Below are positions 24,612 to 37,249 of a stretch of 64,000 nucleotides of DNA, piece after piece (the stretch's first letter is position 1; the number at the start of each line of letters is the position of its first letter). The notes beneath the pieces are model-generated. The model was given only the letters and a program-made list of their open reading frames with translations, was not told where the DNA came from and did not search any database. Where the stretch lies: the NCBI GenBank assembly GCA_021292105.1, contig CM037868.1:26444050-26508049 (forward strand), in the 5' to 3' direction. The translations under genes were made by a program, and so were the position numbers. The DNA is from Anadara kagoshimensis. Its lineage: Eukaryota > Mollusca > Bivalvia > Arcoida > Arcidae.

Positions 24612-25645
24612 ATTTATTAGACTGTTTAACTTTAGCACCGGGGTTGTTATATCATTTACTAGACTGTTTAACTTTAGCACCGGGGTTGTTATATCATTTA
24701 TTAGACTGTTTAACCTTAGCACCGGGGTTGTTATATCATTTATTAGACTGTTTAACCTTAGCACCGGGGTTGTTATATCATTTATTAGACTGTTTAACCT
24801 TAGCACCGGGGTTGGTATATCATTTATTAGACTGTTTAACCTTAGCACGGGGGTTGTTATATCATTTATTAGACTGTTTAACCTTAGCACCGGGGTTGGT
24901 ATATCATTTATTAGACTGTTTAACCTTAGCACCGGGGTTGTTATATCATTTATTAGACTGTTTAACCTTAGCACCGGGGTTGGTATATCATTTATTAGAC
25001 TGTTTAACCTTAGCACCGGGGTTGTTATATCATTTATTAGACTGCTTAACTTTAGCACCTGGGTTGGTATATCATTTACTAGACTGTTTAACTTTAGCAT
25101 CGGGGTTTTTTATATCATTTACTAGACTGAAGAACCTTAGCACCGGGGTTGGTATATCATTTATTAGACTGTTTAACTTTAGCTCCTGGGTTGGTATATC
25201 ATTTATTAGACTGTTTAACTTTAGCTCCTGGGTTGGTATATCATTTACTGGACTGTTTAACCTTAGCACCGGGGTTAGTATAACATTTACTAGACTTTTT
25301 AACTTTAGCACCGGGGTTAGTATAACATTTACTAGACTTTTTAACCTTAGCACCGGGGTTGGTATATCATTTACTAGACTGTAGAACCTTAGCACCGGGG
25401 TTAGTATAACATTTACTAGACTTTTTAACTTTAGCACCAGGGTTGGTATAACATTACTAGACTGAAGAACCTTAGCACCGGGGTTGGTATATCATTTACT
25501 AGACTGTAGAACCTTAGCACCGGGGTTAGTATAACATTTACTAGACTTTTTAACTTTAGCACCAGGGTTGGTATAACATTACTAGACTGAAGAACCTTAG
25601 CACCGGGGTTGGTATATCATTTACTAGACTGTTTAACCTTAGCAC
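24612..25645 (+). repeat. 42-bp minisatellite, right part, ~24.6 units
   Basis: Units of the form TTAGCACCGGGGTTGGTATA, then TCATTTATTAGACTGTTTAACC. Variants alternate GTTGTTATATC with GTTGGTATATC in the first dozen copies, then switch to AGTATAACATTTACTAGAC types near 25,260-25,560. The array joins the 188-bp satellite directly at ACCTTAGCACCCTTAACAC. Confidence 0.97.
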
Positions 25646-28600
25646 CCTTAACACTGTCTATACACAAATTTGCTAAGAGATCATAACGTAGAATTTCGAG
25701 AATTTCACATTCAAAAAGCCGTATTTTCATTGTTCATTTCATGTATTATCTCTACCTCTGATAATTTGCAGCCTCGGGTTCGATCCCCATAACAATTATT
25801 GCCAGGACCGGACTATATACACCTAATAAGGGACCCTTAACACTGTCTATACCTAAATTTGCTAAGAGATCATAACGTAGAATTTCGAGAATTTCACATT
25901 CAAAAAGCCGTATCTTCATTGTTCGTTTCATGTATTATCTCTACCTCTGATAATTTGGAAGCTAGGATTCGATCCCCCTAACAATTATTGCCAGGACCGG
26001 ACTATATACACCTAATAGAGTACCCTTAACACTGTCTATACACAAATTTGCTAAGAGATCATAACGTAGAATTTCGAGAATTTCACATTCAAAAAGCCAT
26101 ATCTTCATTGTTCGTTTCATGTGTTATCTCTACCTCTGATAATTTGGAAGCTAGGATTCGATCCCCCTTACAATTATTGCCAGGACCGGACTATATACAC
26201 CTAATAGAGTACCTTTAACACTGTCTATACACAGAGAATTTCACATTCAAAAAGCCGTATTTTCATTGTTCATTTCATGTATTATCTCTACCTCTGATAA
26301 TTTGCAGCCTCGGGTTCGATCCCCATAACAATTATTGCCAGGACCGGACTATATACACCTAATAAGGGACCCTTAACACTGTCTAAACACAAATTTCCTA
26401 AGAGATCATAACGTAAAATTTCGAGAATTTCACATTCAAAACGTCGTATCTTCATTGTTCGTTTCATGTGTTATCTCTACCTCTGATAATTTGGAAGCTA
26501 GGATTCGATCCCCCTAACAATTATTGCCAGGACCGGACTATATACACCTAATAGAGTACCCTTAACACTGTCTATACACAAATTTGCTAAGAGATCATAA
26601 CGTAGAATTTCGAGAATTTCACATTCAAAAAGCCATATCTTCATTGTTCGTTTCATGTGTTATCTCTACCTCTGATAATTTGGAAGCTAGGATTCGATCC
26701 CCCTTACAATTATTGCCAGGACCGGACTATATACACCTAATAGAGTACCTTTAACACTGTCTATACACAAATTTGCTAAGAGATCATAACGTACAATTTC
26801 GAGAATTTCAAATTCAAAAAGCCATATCTTCATTGTTCATTTCATGTGTTACCTTCACCTCTGACAATTTCCAGTCACGTGTTCGATCCCCTAACAATTA
26901 TTGCCAGAACCGGACTATATACACCTAATAGGGTACCCTTAACACTGTCTATACACAAATTTGCTAAGAGATCATAACGTAGAATTTCGAGAATTTCTCA
27001 TTCAAAAAGCCGTATTTTTATTGTTCGTTTCTTGTATTATCTCTACCTCTGATAATTTGCAGCCTCGGGTTCGATCCCTCTAACAATTATTGCCAGGAAT
27101 GGACTATATACACCTAATAGGGTACCCTTAACACTGTCTATACACAAATTTGCTAAGAGATCATAACGTAGAATTTCGAGAATTTCTCATTCAAAAAGCC
27201 GTATTTTTATTGTTCGTTTCTTGTATTATCTCTACCTCTGATAATTTGCAGCCTCGGGTTCGATCCCCCTAACAATTATTGCCAGGAATGGACTATATAC
27301 ACCTAATAGAGTACCCTTAACACTGTCTATACACAAATTTACTAAGAGATCATAACGTAGAATTTCGAGAATTTCACATTCAAAAAGCCGTATCTTCATT
27401 GTTCATTTCATGTATTATCTTCACCTCTGACAATTTGCAGTCACGGGTTCGATCACCCTAACAATTATTGCCATCACCGGACTATATACACCTAATAAGG
27501 GACCCTTAACACTGTCTATACACAAATTTGCTAAGAGATCATAACGTAGAATTTCGAGAATTTCACATTCAAAAAGCCGTATTTTATTGTTCGTTTCATG
27601 TATTATCTCTACCTCTGATAATCTGCAGCCCCGGGTTCGATCCCCCTAACAATTATTGCCAGGACCGGACTGTATACACCTAATAGAGTACCCTTAACAC
27701 TGTCTATACACAAATTTGCTAAGAGATCATAACGTAGAATTTCGAGAATTTCACATTCAAAAAGCCGTATTTTCATTGTTCATTTCATGTATTATCTCTA
27801 CCTCTGATAATTTGCAGCTCGGGTTCGAACCCCCTAACAATTATTGCCAGGACCGACTATATACACCTAATAAGGGACCCTTAACACTGTCTATACACAA
27901 ATTTGCTAAGAGATCATAACGTAGAATTTCGAGAATTTCATATTCAAAAAGCCGTATTTTTATTGTTCGTTTCATGTATTATCTCTACCTCTGATAATCT
28001 GCAGCCCCGGGTTCGATCCCCCTAACAATTATTGCCAGGACCGGACTATATACACCTAATAGGGTACCCTTAACACTGTCTATACACAAATTTGCTAAGA
28101 GATCATAACGTAGAATTTCGAGAATTTCACATTCAAAAAGCCGTATCTTCATTACTCATTTCATGTATTATCTCTACCTCTGATAATTTGCAAGCTCGGA
28201 TTCGATCCCCCTAACAATTATTGCCAGGACCGGACTATATACACCTAATAGAGTACCCTTAACACTGTCTATACACAAATTTGCTAAGAGATCATAACGT
28301 AAAAATTTCGAGAATTTCACATTCAAAAAGCCGTATCTTCATTGTTCGTTTCATGTATTATCTCTACCTCTGATAATTTGCAGCCTCGGTTCGATCCCCC
28401 TAACAATTATTGCCAGGACCGGACTATATACACCTAATAGAGTACCCTTAACACTGTCTATACACAAATTTACTAGAGATCATAACGTAGAATTTCGAGA
28501 ATTTCACATTCAAAAAGCCGTATCTTCATTGTTCATTTCATGTATTATCTTCACCTCTGACAATTTGCAGTCACGGGTTCGATCACCCTAACAATTATTG

Positions 28601-31600
28601 CCATCACCGGACTATATACACCTAATAAGGGGCCCTTAACACTGTCTATACACAAATTTGCTAAGAGATCATAACGTAGAATTTCGAGAATTTCACATTC
28701 AAAAAGCCGTATCTTCATTGTTCGTTTCATGTATTATCTCTACCTCTGATAATTTGCAGCCTCGGGTTCGATCCCCCTAACAATTATTGCCAGGACCGGA
28801 CTATATACACCTAATAGAGTACCCTTAACACTGTCTGAACACAAATTTGCTAAGAGATCATAACGTAGAATTTCGAGAATTTCACATTCAAAACGTCGTA
28901 TCTTCATTGTTCGTTTCATGTGTTATCTCTACCTCTGATAATTTGCAAGCTCCGATTCGATCCCCCTAACAACTATTGCCAGGACTGGACTATATACACT
29001 TAATAGAGTACCCTTAACACTGTCTATACACAAATTTGCTAAGAGATCATAACGTAGAATTTTGAGAATTTCACATTCAAAAAGCCGTTTATTCATTGTT
29101 CGTTTCATGTGTTATCTCTACCTCTGATAATTTGCAAGCTAGGATTCGATCCCCCTAACAACTATTGCCAGGACCGGACTATATACACCTAATAGCGTAC
29201 CCTTAACACTGTCAATACACAAATTTGCTAACAGATCATAACGTAGAATTTCGAGAATTTCACATTCAAAAAGCCGTATCTTCATTGTTCTTTTGATGTA
29301 TTATCTCTACTTCTGATAATTTGCAGCCTCGGATTCGATCCCCCTAACAATTATTGCCAGGACCGGACTATATACAGCTGATAGAGTACCCTTAACACTG
29401 TCTATACACCAGTTTGCTAAGAGATCATAACGTAGGATTTCGAGAATTTCACATTCAAAAAGCCGTTTCTTCATTGTTCATTTTATTTATCTTCACCTGT
29501 GATAACTTGCAGCCCTGGGTTCGATGCCCCTAACAATTATTGCCAGGACCGGACTATATACACCTAATAGGGTACCCTTAACACTGTCTAAAGACAAATT
29601 TGCTAAGAGATCATAACATAGAATTTCGAGAATTTCACATTCAAAAAGCCGTATCTCATTGTTCATATCATGTATTATCTTCACCTCTGACAAATAGCAG
29701 TCACGGGTTTCGATCCCCCTAACAATTATTGCCAGGACCGGACTATATACACCTAATAGGGTACCCTTAACACTGTCTAAACACAAATTTGCTAAGATTT
29801 CATAACGTAGAATTTCCAGAATTTCACATTCAAAAAGCCGTTTCTTCATTGTTCATTTTACGTATTATCTTCACCTGTGATAACTTGCAGCCCTGGATTC
29901 GACCCCCCTAACAACTATTGCCAGGACCGGACTATATAAACCTAATAGGGTACCCTTAACGCTGTCTATACACAAATATGCTAAGAGATCATAACGTAGA
30001 ATTTCGAGATATTCACATTCAAAAAGCCATATCTTCATTGCTCGTTTCATGTGTTATCTCTACTTCTGATAATTTGCAAGCTCCGATTCGATCCCCCTAA
30101 CAACTATTGCCAGGACCGGACTATATACACCTAATAGAGTACCCTTAACACTGTCTATACACAAATTTGCTAAGAGATCATAACGTAGAATTTCGAGAAT
30201 TTCACATTCAAAAAGCCGTATCTTCATTGTTCATGTCATGCGTTATTTTCACCTCTGACAATTTGCAGTCACGGGTTCGATCCCCCTAACAATTATTGCC
30301 AGGACCGGACTATATACACCTAATAGAGTACCCTTAACACTGTCTAAACACAAATTTCCTAAGAGATCATAACGTAAAATTTCGAGAATTTCACATTCAA
30401 AACGTCGTATCTTCATTGTTCGTTTCATGTGTTATCTCTACCTCTGATAATTTGGAAGCTAGGATTCGATCCCCCTAACAATTATTGCCAGGACCGACTA
30501 TATACACCTAATAGAGTACCCTTAACACTGTCTATACACAAATTTGCTAAGAGATCATAACGTAGAATTTCGAGAATTTCACATTCAAAAAGCCATATCT
30601 TCATTGTTCGTTTCATGTGTTATCTCTACCTCTGATAATTTGGAAGCTAGGATTCGATCCCCCTTACAATTATTGCCAGGACCGGACTATATACACCTAA
30701 TAGAGTACCTTTAACACTGTCTATATACAAATTTGCTAAGAGATCATAACGTACAATTTCGAGAATTTCACATTCAAAAAGCCATATCTTCATTGTTCAT
30801 TTCATGTGTTACCTTCACCTCTGACAATTTCCAGTCACGTGTTCGATCCCCCTAACAATTATTGCCAGAACCGGACTATATACACCTAATAGGGTACCCT
30901 TAACACTGTCTATACACAAATTTGCTAAGAGATCATAACGTAGAATTTCGAGAATTTCTCATTCAAAAAGCCGTATTTTTATTGTTCGTTTCTTGTATTA
31001 TCTCTACCTCTGATAATTTGCAGCCTCGGGTTCGATCCCTCTAACAATTATTGCCAGGAATGGACTATATACACCTAATAGGGTACCCTTAACACTGTCT
31101 ATACACAAATTTGCTAAGAGATCATAACGTAGAATTTCGAGAATTTCTCATTCAAAAAGCCGTATTTTTATTGTTCGTTCTTGTATTATCTCTACCTCTG
31201 ATAATTTGCAGCCTCGGGTTCGATCCCTCTAACAATTATTGCCAGGAATGGACTATATACACCTAATAGTACCCTTAACACTGTCTATACACAAATTTAC
31301 TAAGAGATCATAACGTAGAATTTCGAGAATTTCACATTCAAAAAGCCGTATCTTCATTGTTCATTTCATGTATTATCTTCACCTCTGACAATTTGCAGTC
31401 ACGGGTTCGATCACCCTAACAATTATTGCCATCACCGGACTATATACACCTAATAAGGGACCCTTAACACTGTCTATACACAAATTTGCTAAGAGATCAT
31501 AACGTAGAATTTCGAGAATTTCACATTCAAAAAGCCGTATTTTTATTGTTCGTTTCATGTATTATCTCTACCTCTGATAATCTGCAGCCCCGGGTTCGAT

Positions 31601-34600
31601 CCCCCTAACAATTATTGCCAGGACCGGACTGTATACACCTAATAGAGTACCCTTAACACTGTCTATACACAAATTTGCTAAGAGATCATAACGTAGAATT
31701 TCGAGAATTTCACATTCAAAAAGCCGTATTTTCATTGTTCATTTCATGTATTATCTCTACCTCTGATAATTTGCAGCCTCGGGTTCGATCCCCCTAACAA
31801 TTATTGCCAGGACCGGACTATATACACCTAATTAGGGACCCTTAACACTGTCTATACACAAATTTGCTAAGAGATCATAACGTAGAATTTCGAGAATTTC
31901 ATATTCAAAAAGCCGTATTTTTATTGTTCGTTTCATGTATTATCTCTACCTCTGATAATCTGCAGCCCCGGGTTCGATCCCCCTAACAATTATTGCCAGG
32001 ACCGGACTATATACACCTAATAGGGTACCCTTAACACTGTCTATACACAAATTTGCTAAGAGATCATAACGTAGAATTTCGAGAATTTCACATTCAAAAA
32101 GCCGTATCTTCATTACTCATTTCATGTATTATCTCTACCTCTGATAATTTGCAAGCTCGGATTCGATCCCCCTAACAATTATTGCCAGGACCGGACTATA
32201 TACACCTAATAGAGTACCCTTAACACTGTCTATACACAAATTTGCTAAGAGATCATAACGTAAAAATTTCGAGAATTTCACATTCAAAAAGCCGTATCTT
32301 CATTGTTCGTTTCATGTATTATCTCTACCTCTGATAATTTGCAGCCTCGGGTTCGATCCCCCTAACAATTATTGCCAGGACCGGACTATATACACCTAAT
32401 AGAGTACCCTTAACACTGTCTATACACAAATTTACTAAGAGATCATAACGTAGAATTTCGAGAATTTCACATTCAAAAAGCCGTATCTTCATTGTTCATT
32501 TCATGTATTATCTTCACCTCTGACAATTTGCAGTCACGGGTTCGATCACCCTAACAATTATTGCCATCACCGGACTATATACACCTAATAAGGGGCCCTT
32601 AACACTGTCTATACACAAATTTGCTAAGAGATCATAACGTAGAATTTCGAGAATTTCACATTCAAAAAGCCGTATTTTTATTGTTCGTTTCATGTATTAT
32701 CTCTACCTCTGATAATCTGCAGCCCCGGGTTCGATCCCCCTAACAATTATTGCCAGGACCGGACTATATACACCTAATAGGGTACCCTTAACACTGTCTA
32801 TACATAAATTTGCTAAGAGATCATAACGTAGAATTTCGAGAATTTCACATTCAAAAAGCCGTATCTTCATTGTTCGTTTCATGTATTATCTCTACCTCTG
32901 ATAATTTGCAGCCTCGGGTTCGATCCCCCTAACAATTATTGCCAGGACCGGACTATATACACCTAATAGAGTACCCTTAACACTGTCTGAACACAAATTT
33001 GCTAAGAGATCATAACGTAGAATTTCGAGAATTTCACATTCAAAAAGCCGTATCTTCATTGTTCGTTTCATGTGTTATCTCTACCTCTGATAATTTGGAA
33101 GCTAGGATTCGATCCCCCTAACAATTATTGCCAGGACCGGACTATATACACCTAATAGAGTACCCTTAACACTGTCTATACACAAATTTGCTAAGAGATC
33201 ATAACGTAGAATTTCGAGAATTTCACATTCAAAAAGCCATATCTTCATTGTTCGTTTCATGTGTTATCTCTACCTCTGATAATTTGGAAGCTAGGATTCG
33301 ATCCCCCTTACAATTATTGCCAGGACCGGACTATATACACCTAATAGAGAACCTTTAACAATGTCTATACACAAATTTGCTAAGAGATCATAACGTACAA
33401 TTTCGAGAATTTCACATTCAAAAAGCCATATCTTCATTGTTCATTTCATGTGTTACCTTCACCTCTGACAATTTCCAGTCACGTGTTCGATCCCCCTAAC
33501 AATTATTGCCAGAACCGGACTATATACACCTAATAGAGTACCCTTAACACTGTCTATACACAAATTTGCTAAGAGATCATAACGTAGAATTTCGAGAATT
33601 TCTCATTCAAAAAGCCGTATTTTTATTGTTCGTTTCTTGTATTATCTCTACCTCTGATAATTTGCAGCCTCGGGTTCGATCCCTCTAACAATTATTGCCA
33701 GGAATGGACTATATACACCTAATAGAGTACCCTTAACACTGTCTATACACAAATTTACTAAGAGATCATAACGTAGAATTTCGAGAATTTCACATTCAAA
33801 AAGCCGTATCTTCATTGTTCATTTCATGTATATCTTCACCTCTGACAATTTGCAGTCACGGGTTCGATCACCCTAACAATTATTGCCATCACCGGACTAT
33901 ATACACCTAATAAGGGACCCTTAACTGTCTATACACAAATTTGCTAAGAGATCATAACGTAGAATTTCGAGAATTTCACATTCAAAAAGCCGTATTTTTA
34001 TTGTTCGTTTCATGTATTATCTCTACCTCTGATAATCTGCAGCCCCGGGTTCGATCCCCCTAACAATTATTGCCAGGACCGGACTGTATACACCTAATAG
34101 AGTACCCTTAACACTGTCTATACACAAATTTGCTAAGAGATCATAACGTAGAATTTCGAGAATTTCACATTCAAAAAGCCGTATGTTCATTGTTCATTTC
34201 ATGTATTATCTCTACCTCTGATAATTTGCAGCCTCGGGTTCGATCCCCCTAACAATTATTGCCAGGACCGGACTATATACACCTAATAAGGGACCCTTAA
34301 CACTGTCTATACACAAATTTGCTAAGAGATCATAACGTAGAATTTCGAGAATTTCATATTCAAACAGCCGTATTTTTATTGTTCGTTTCATGTATTATCT
34401 CTACCTCTGATAATCTGCAGCCCCGGGTTCGATCCCCCTAACAATTATTGCCAGAACCGGACTATATACACCTAATAGGGTACCCTTAACACTGTCTATA
34501 CACAAATTTGCTAAGAGATCATAACGTAGAATTTCGAGAATTTCACATTCAAAAAGCCGTATCTTCATTATTCATTTCATGTATTATCTCTACCTCTGAT

Positions 34601-35795
34601 AATTTGCAAGCTCGGATTCGATCCCCCTAACAATTATTGCCAGGACCGGACTATATACACCTAATAGAGTACCCTTAACACTGTCTATACACAAATTTGC
34701 TAAGAGATCATAACGTAAAAATTTCGAGAATTTCACATTCAAAAAGCCGTATCTTCATTGTTCGTTTCATGTATTATCTCTACCTCTGATAATTTGCAGC
34801 CTCGGGTTCGATCCCCCTAACAATTATTGCCAGGACCGGACTATATACACCTAATAGAGTACCCTTAACACTGTCTATACACAAATTTACTAAGAGATCA
34901 TAACGGAGAATTTCACATTCAAAAAGCCGTATCTTCATTGTTCATTTCATGTATTATCTTCACCTCTGACAATTTGCAGTCACGGGTTCGATCACCCTAA
35001 CAATTATTGCCATCACCGGACTATATACACCTAATAAGGGGCCCTTAACACTGTCTATACACAAATTTGCTAAGAGATCATAACGTAGAATTTCGAGAAT
35101 TTCACATTCAAAAAGCCGTATTTTTATTGTTCGTTTCATGTATTATCTCTACCTCTGATAATCTGCAGCCCCGGGTTCGATCCCCCTAACAATTATTGCC
35201 AGGACCGGACTATATACACCTAATAGGGTACCCTTAACACTGTCTATACATAAATTTGCTAAGAGATCATAACGTAGAATTTCGAGAATTTCACATTCAA
35301 AAAGCCGTATCTTCATTGTTCGTTTCATGTATTATCTCTACCTCTGATAATTTGCAGCCTCGGGTTCGATCCCCCTAACAATTATTGCCAGGACCGGGCT
35401 ATATACACCTAATAGGGTACCCTTAACACTGTCTATACACAAATTTACTAAGAGATCATAACGTAGAATTTCGAGAATTTCACATTCAAAAGCCGTATCT
35501 TTATTGTTCGTTTCATGTATTATCTCTACCTCTGATAATCTGCAGCCCCGGTTCGATCCCACTAACAATTATTGCCATCACCGGACTATATACACCTAAT
35601 ACGGTACCCTTAACACTGTCTATACACGAATTTGCTAAGATATCATAACGTAGAATTTCCAGATTTCACATTCAATAAATCGTTTCTTCATTTTTCATTT
35701 TATGTATTATCTTCACAACTGACAATTTGCAACCTCAGATTCGACCCCCCTAACAATTATTGCCAGTACCGGACTATATACACCTGATAGAAAAA
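25646..35795 (-). repeat. Right satellite array, ~188-bp unit, about 54 copies, inverted
   Basis: Same unit as the left arm, read here as its reverse complement (GTTCGATCCCCCTAACAATT, then TTGCCAGGACCGGACTATAT). The subtype carrying CCAGTCACGTGTTCGATCC recurs at ~26,870, 30,830 and 33,475, giving a higher-order period of about 14 and 21 units. The same subtype exists in the left arm. Several units have short deletions (for example near 26,225 and 34,905). The last units before the terminus are diverged. Confidence 0.97.
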
Positions 35796-35836
35796 ATACA
35801 TGCACCCATTGGTAATTTATTTTTCTGAATAACAGA
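35796..35836. other. Inner junction between right array and terminus
   Basis: About 40 bp of AT-rich sequence (CATGCACCCATTGGTAATTT and following) with no match seen elsewhere in the window. Confidence 0.5.
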
Positions 35837-35924
35837 TCCGAACGCACCCTATTTATTGTCGGCTGGCTTTATTGTCGGCTCAAAGTTATTGTCGGCTGTT
35901 ATTGTCGGCTCACTTCAGCCTAGT
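35837..35924 (-). repeat. Right 88-bp terminal inverted repeat
   Basis: Reverse complement of the left terminus with two differences. It contains four TTATTGTCGGCT-type subrepeats and ends CTTCAGCCTAGT next to the duplicated CATATGCAC. Confidence 0.9.
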
Positions 35925-35933
35925 CATATGCAC
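35925..35933. repeat. Right 9-bp target-site duplication
   Basis: CATATGCAC, identical to 1831-1839. Confidence 0.8.
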
Positions 35934-36039
35934 CTCGAATTATCGAAGGTTTAATGACATATAATGTACAGATAATGTGGAAAATGACAGAAATTATGCA
36001 AGAGATTGGCAGGTATTTTACCGTCCAAGCAGCTGCCGC

Positions 36040-36398
36040 GATATAGAGTTGAGTTACGGTGTTTAACGTCCCAGTCAGGGATATTTCACTTATATCGAGA
36101 CGTCGACAGCTATAGGCAAAAGTGCAGAAATTTTGCCCGCCCGTTGCGCTGATGGCATTATACATTAGGGTTCTTTAGCGTGCCAAGCCTACCAGGACAC
36201 GGGACCTCGTTTATTAAAGTTCCCACCCAAAAGAATCGTGACTTTTAATTTATTTCGTAATGTCGAGTGCTTGGCGAAAGAACAGTCACTACCCATTTTC
36301 AAGTCTTGGGTGAGACGCGGCCGGGGTACAAACCGAAGACCTCCCACGTACGGAGCGAGCACTCTACCAACTGAGCTACCACAGTATCGAGATATAGA
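36040..36398 (-). mobile_element. tRNA-derived SINE, family 1, full-length
   Basis: Read on the minus strand it begins with a tRNA-like head: A box TAGCTCAGTTGGTAGAG (36,362-36,378), then a degraded B box near 36,330. The body follows and it ends in AACTCAACTC. GATATAGA at 36,040-36,047 and 36,391-36,398 is a likely 8-bp target-site duplication. It lies about 100 bp outside the giant element. Confidence 0.8.
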
Positions 36399-36401
36399 TA
36401 A

Positions 36402-36421
36402 CGGGGGGGGGGGGGGGGGGG
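36402..36421. repeat. Poly-G run
   Basis: About 19 G after ACG. It immediately follows the SINE insertion site. Confidence 0.9.
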
Positions 36422-36435
36422 TTAATAAGCTGCCG

Positions 36436-36470
36436 ATGGAAGTTAATTTTTCGACAGGTCTGTACTGGAA
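36436..36470. repeat. Terminal fragment of the CTGTCGAAA MITE family
   Basis: TTTTTCGACAGGTCTGTACTG matches the right end of the element at 46,586-46,788. The left half is missing. Confidence 0.4.
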
Positions 36471-36613
36471 AATAACTGGCTTGTGTAAACTTCAACATAG
36501 AAAACTACAATCAGTTTTGTAATTATATTACGGCGTCTTTAGATATACATCAAATAATAATGCATAATTGGTTTAGCCATTTATCAATTGATCGAAACAC
36601 CGAAAAAAAGAAT

Positions 36614-36626
36614 ACTCTCTCTCTTT

Positions 36627-36665
<39 letters not shown>

Positions 36666-36684
36666 ACACCACACACACACACAC
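36614..36684. repeat. (CT)n(CA)n compound microsatellite
   Basis: CT units followed by an interrupted CA run. A 74-codon frame through it is low-complexity. Confidence 0.95.
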
Positions 36685-36959
36685 TTTCGTTAAAATTGCA
36701 TTAAACATTCGAACTAACGAATGGTGGTTAATAAACCTAGAAGAGTTATTTCTCTTGTATATTAATTCACTTCGTCGCGTCTAGGTGGATCACAGCTATT
36801 TGACCTCAACAGAAGGCCTTTATTGTACAAATTTATGAAATGTTTCCGATGCTGCAATTAGAATCAAGCTAGTCTTGTTTTTGTAACCATTTATGTTCCA
36901 ACTGCCGCGCGTTTATGTCATATTCATTTATGTGTTTAAATATCTTTCATTTCAATAAT

Positions 36960-37160
36960 TGAATTAAAAATTTGCATATGATACAGTTTTACCTGTCTAT
37001 AAATGCCACCCAAAGAAACCAGTAAAAGTGGCCTTAATGGGCAGGTGGCCTTTATATACAGGTTCAAACAATATGAATAAAGAATAATTAGGATACAATT
37101 ATACTGGTGACCATTATATAACTCTAGGTGACCTTTAGGGCAGGTTGGACTGTACTTTTT
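36960..37160 (+). repeat. Copies of the ~109-bp dispersed repeat
   Basis: Contains ATAAATGCCACCCAAAGAAACC, AGTGGCCTTAATGGGCAGG and GGGCAGGTTGGACTGTAC, matching motifs of the tandem array at 62.5-63.3 kb and, inverted, those at 21,141-21,247. Confidence 0.65.
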
Positions 37161-37249
37161 TCCGCGTTAACGCAGAGCAAATATACTTTTCTGTACGAAC
37201 GTACGTTTCAAGACACAGGGTAATTACGTGAAATGCTTGGTGACAGATG

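Larger units (their letters stand above)
21606..24618 (+). mobile_element. Naiad-type Penelope-like retroelement inserted in the 42-bp minisatellite
   Basis: The element body (about 21,613-24,611) carries an endonuclease-then-reverse-transcriptase order, the permuted arrangement described for Naiad elements, in contrast to canonical Penelope elements where GIY-YIG is C-terminal. ATTTATT at 21,606-21,612 and 24,612-24,618 may be a 7-bp target-site duplication: the intact minisatellite unit contains that word at this point. The reading frame is open up to the left junction without a clear ATG, suggesting 5' truncation. A ~197-bp 3' UTR ends in GTATGTTTGTTTTTG. Naiads are known to favour simple repeats, which agrees with the site. 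Confidence 0.85.
1840..35924. mobile_element. Giant foldback-like TIR element, 34,085 bp
   Basis: The ends are 88-bp inverted repeats (1840-1927 and 35837-35924) differing at two positions. A 9-bp direct repeat flanks the pair. Inside each end is a long array of the same ~188-bp satellite, in opposite orientations, so the two arms could fold on each other over more than 10 kb. The centre holds a spacer, a 42-bp minisatellite and a nested Naiad retroelement. I find no transposase frame, so it would need a helper in trans. Foldback-type elements with tandem repeats inside their termini are known, but at this size and arm structure I do not recognise a named family. The alternative is a satellite array trapped inside a small TIR element that later expanded. 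Confidence 0.8.

Noticed and set aside
24542-25437. 280-, 187- and 121-codon frames in the 42-bp minisatellite
   Set aside because: A stop-free unit of 42 bp gives long frames on both strands by construction. Kept only as a finding to test, not as genes.
25646-35795. CRISPR-like regular repeats
   Set aside because: The entire unit is repeated, with no unique spacers, the period is ~188 bp, and the context is eukaryotic.
1840-35924. Ordinary centromeric satellite block
   Set aside because: The two-armed arrangement bounded by matching termini and a 9-bp direct repeat is not expected of a plain centromeric array. It remains an alternative if the termini prove unique.
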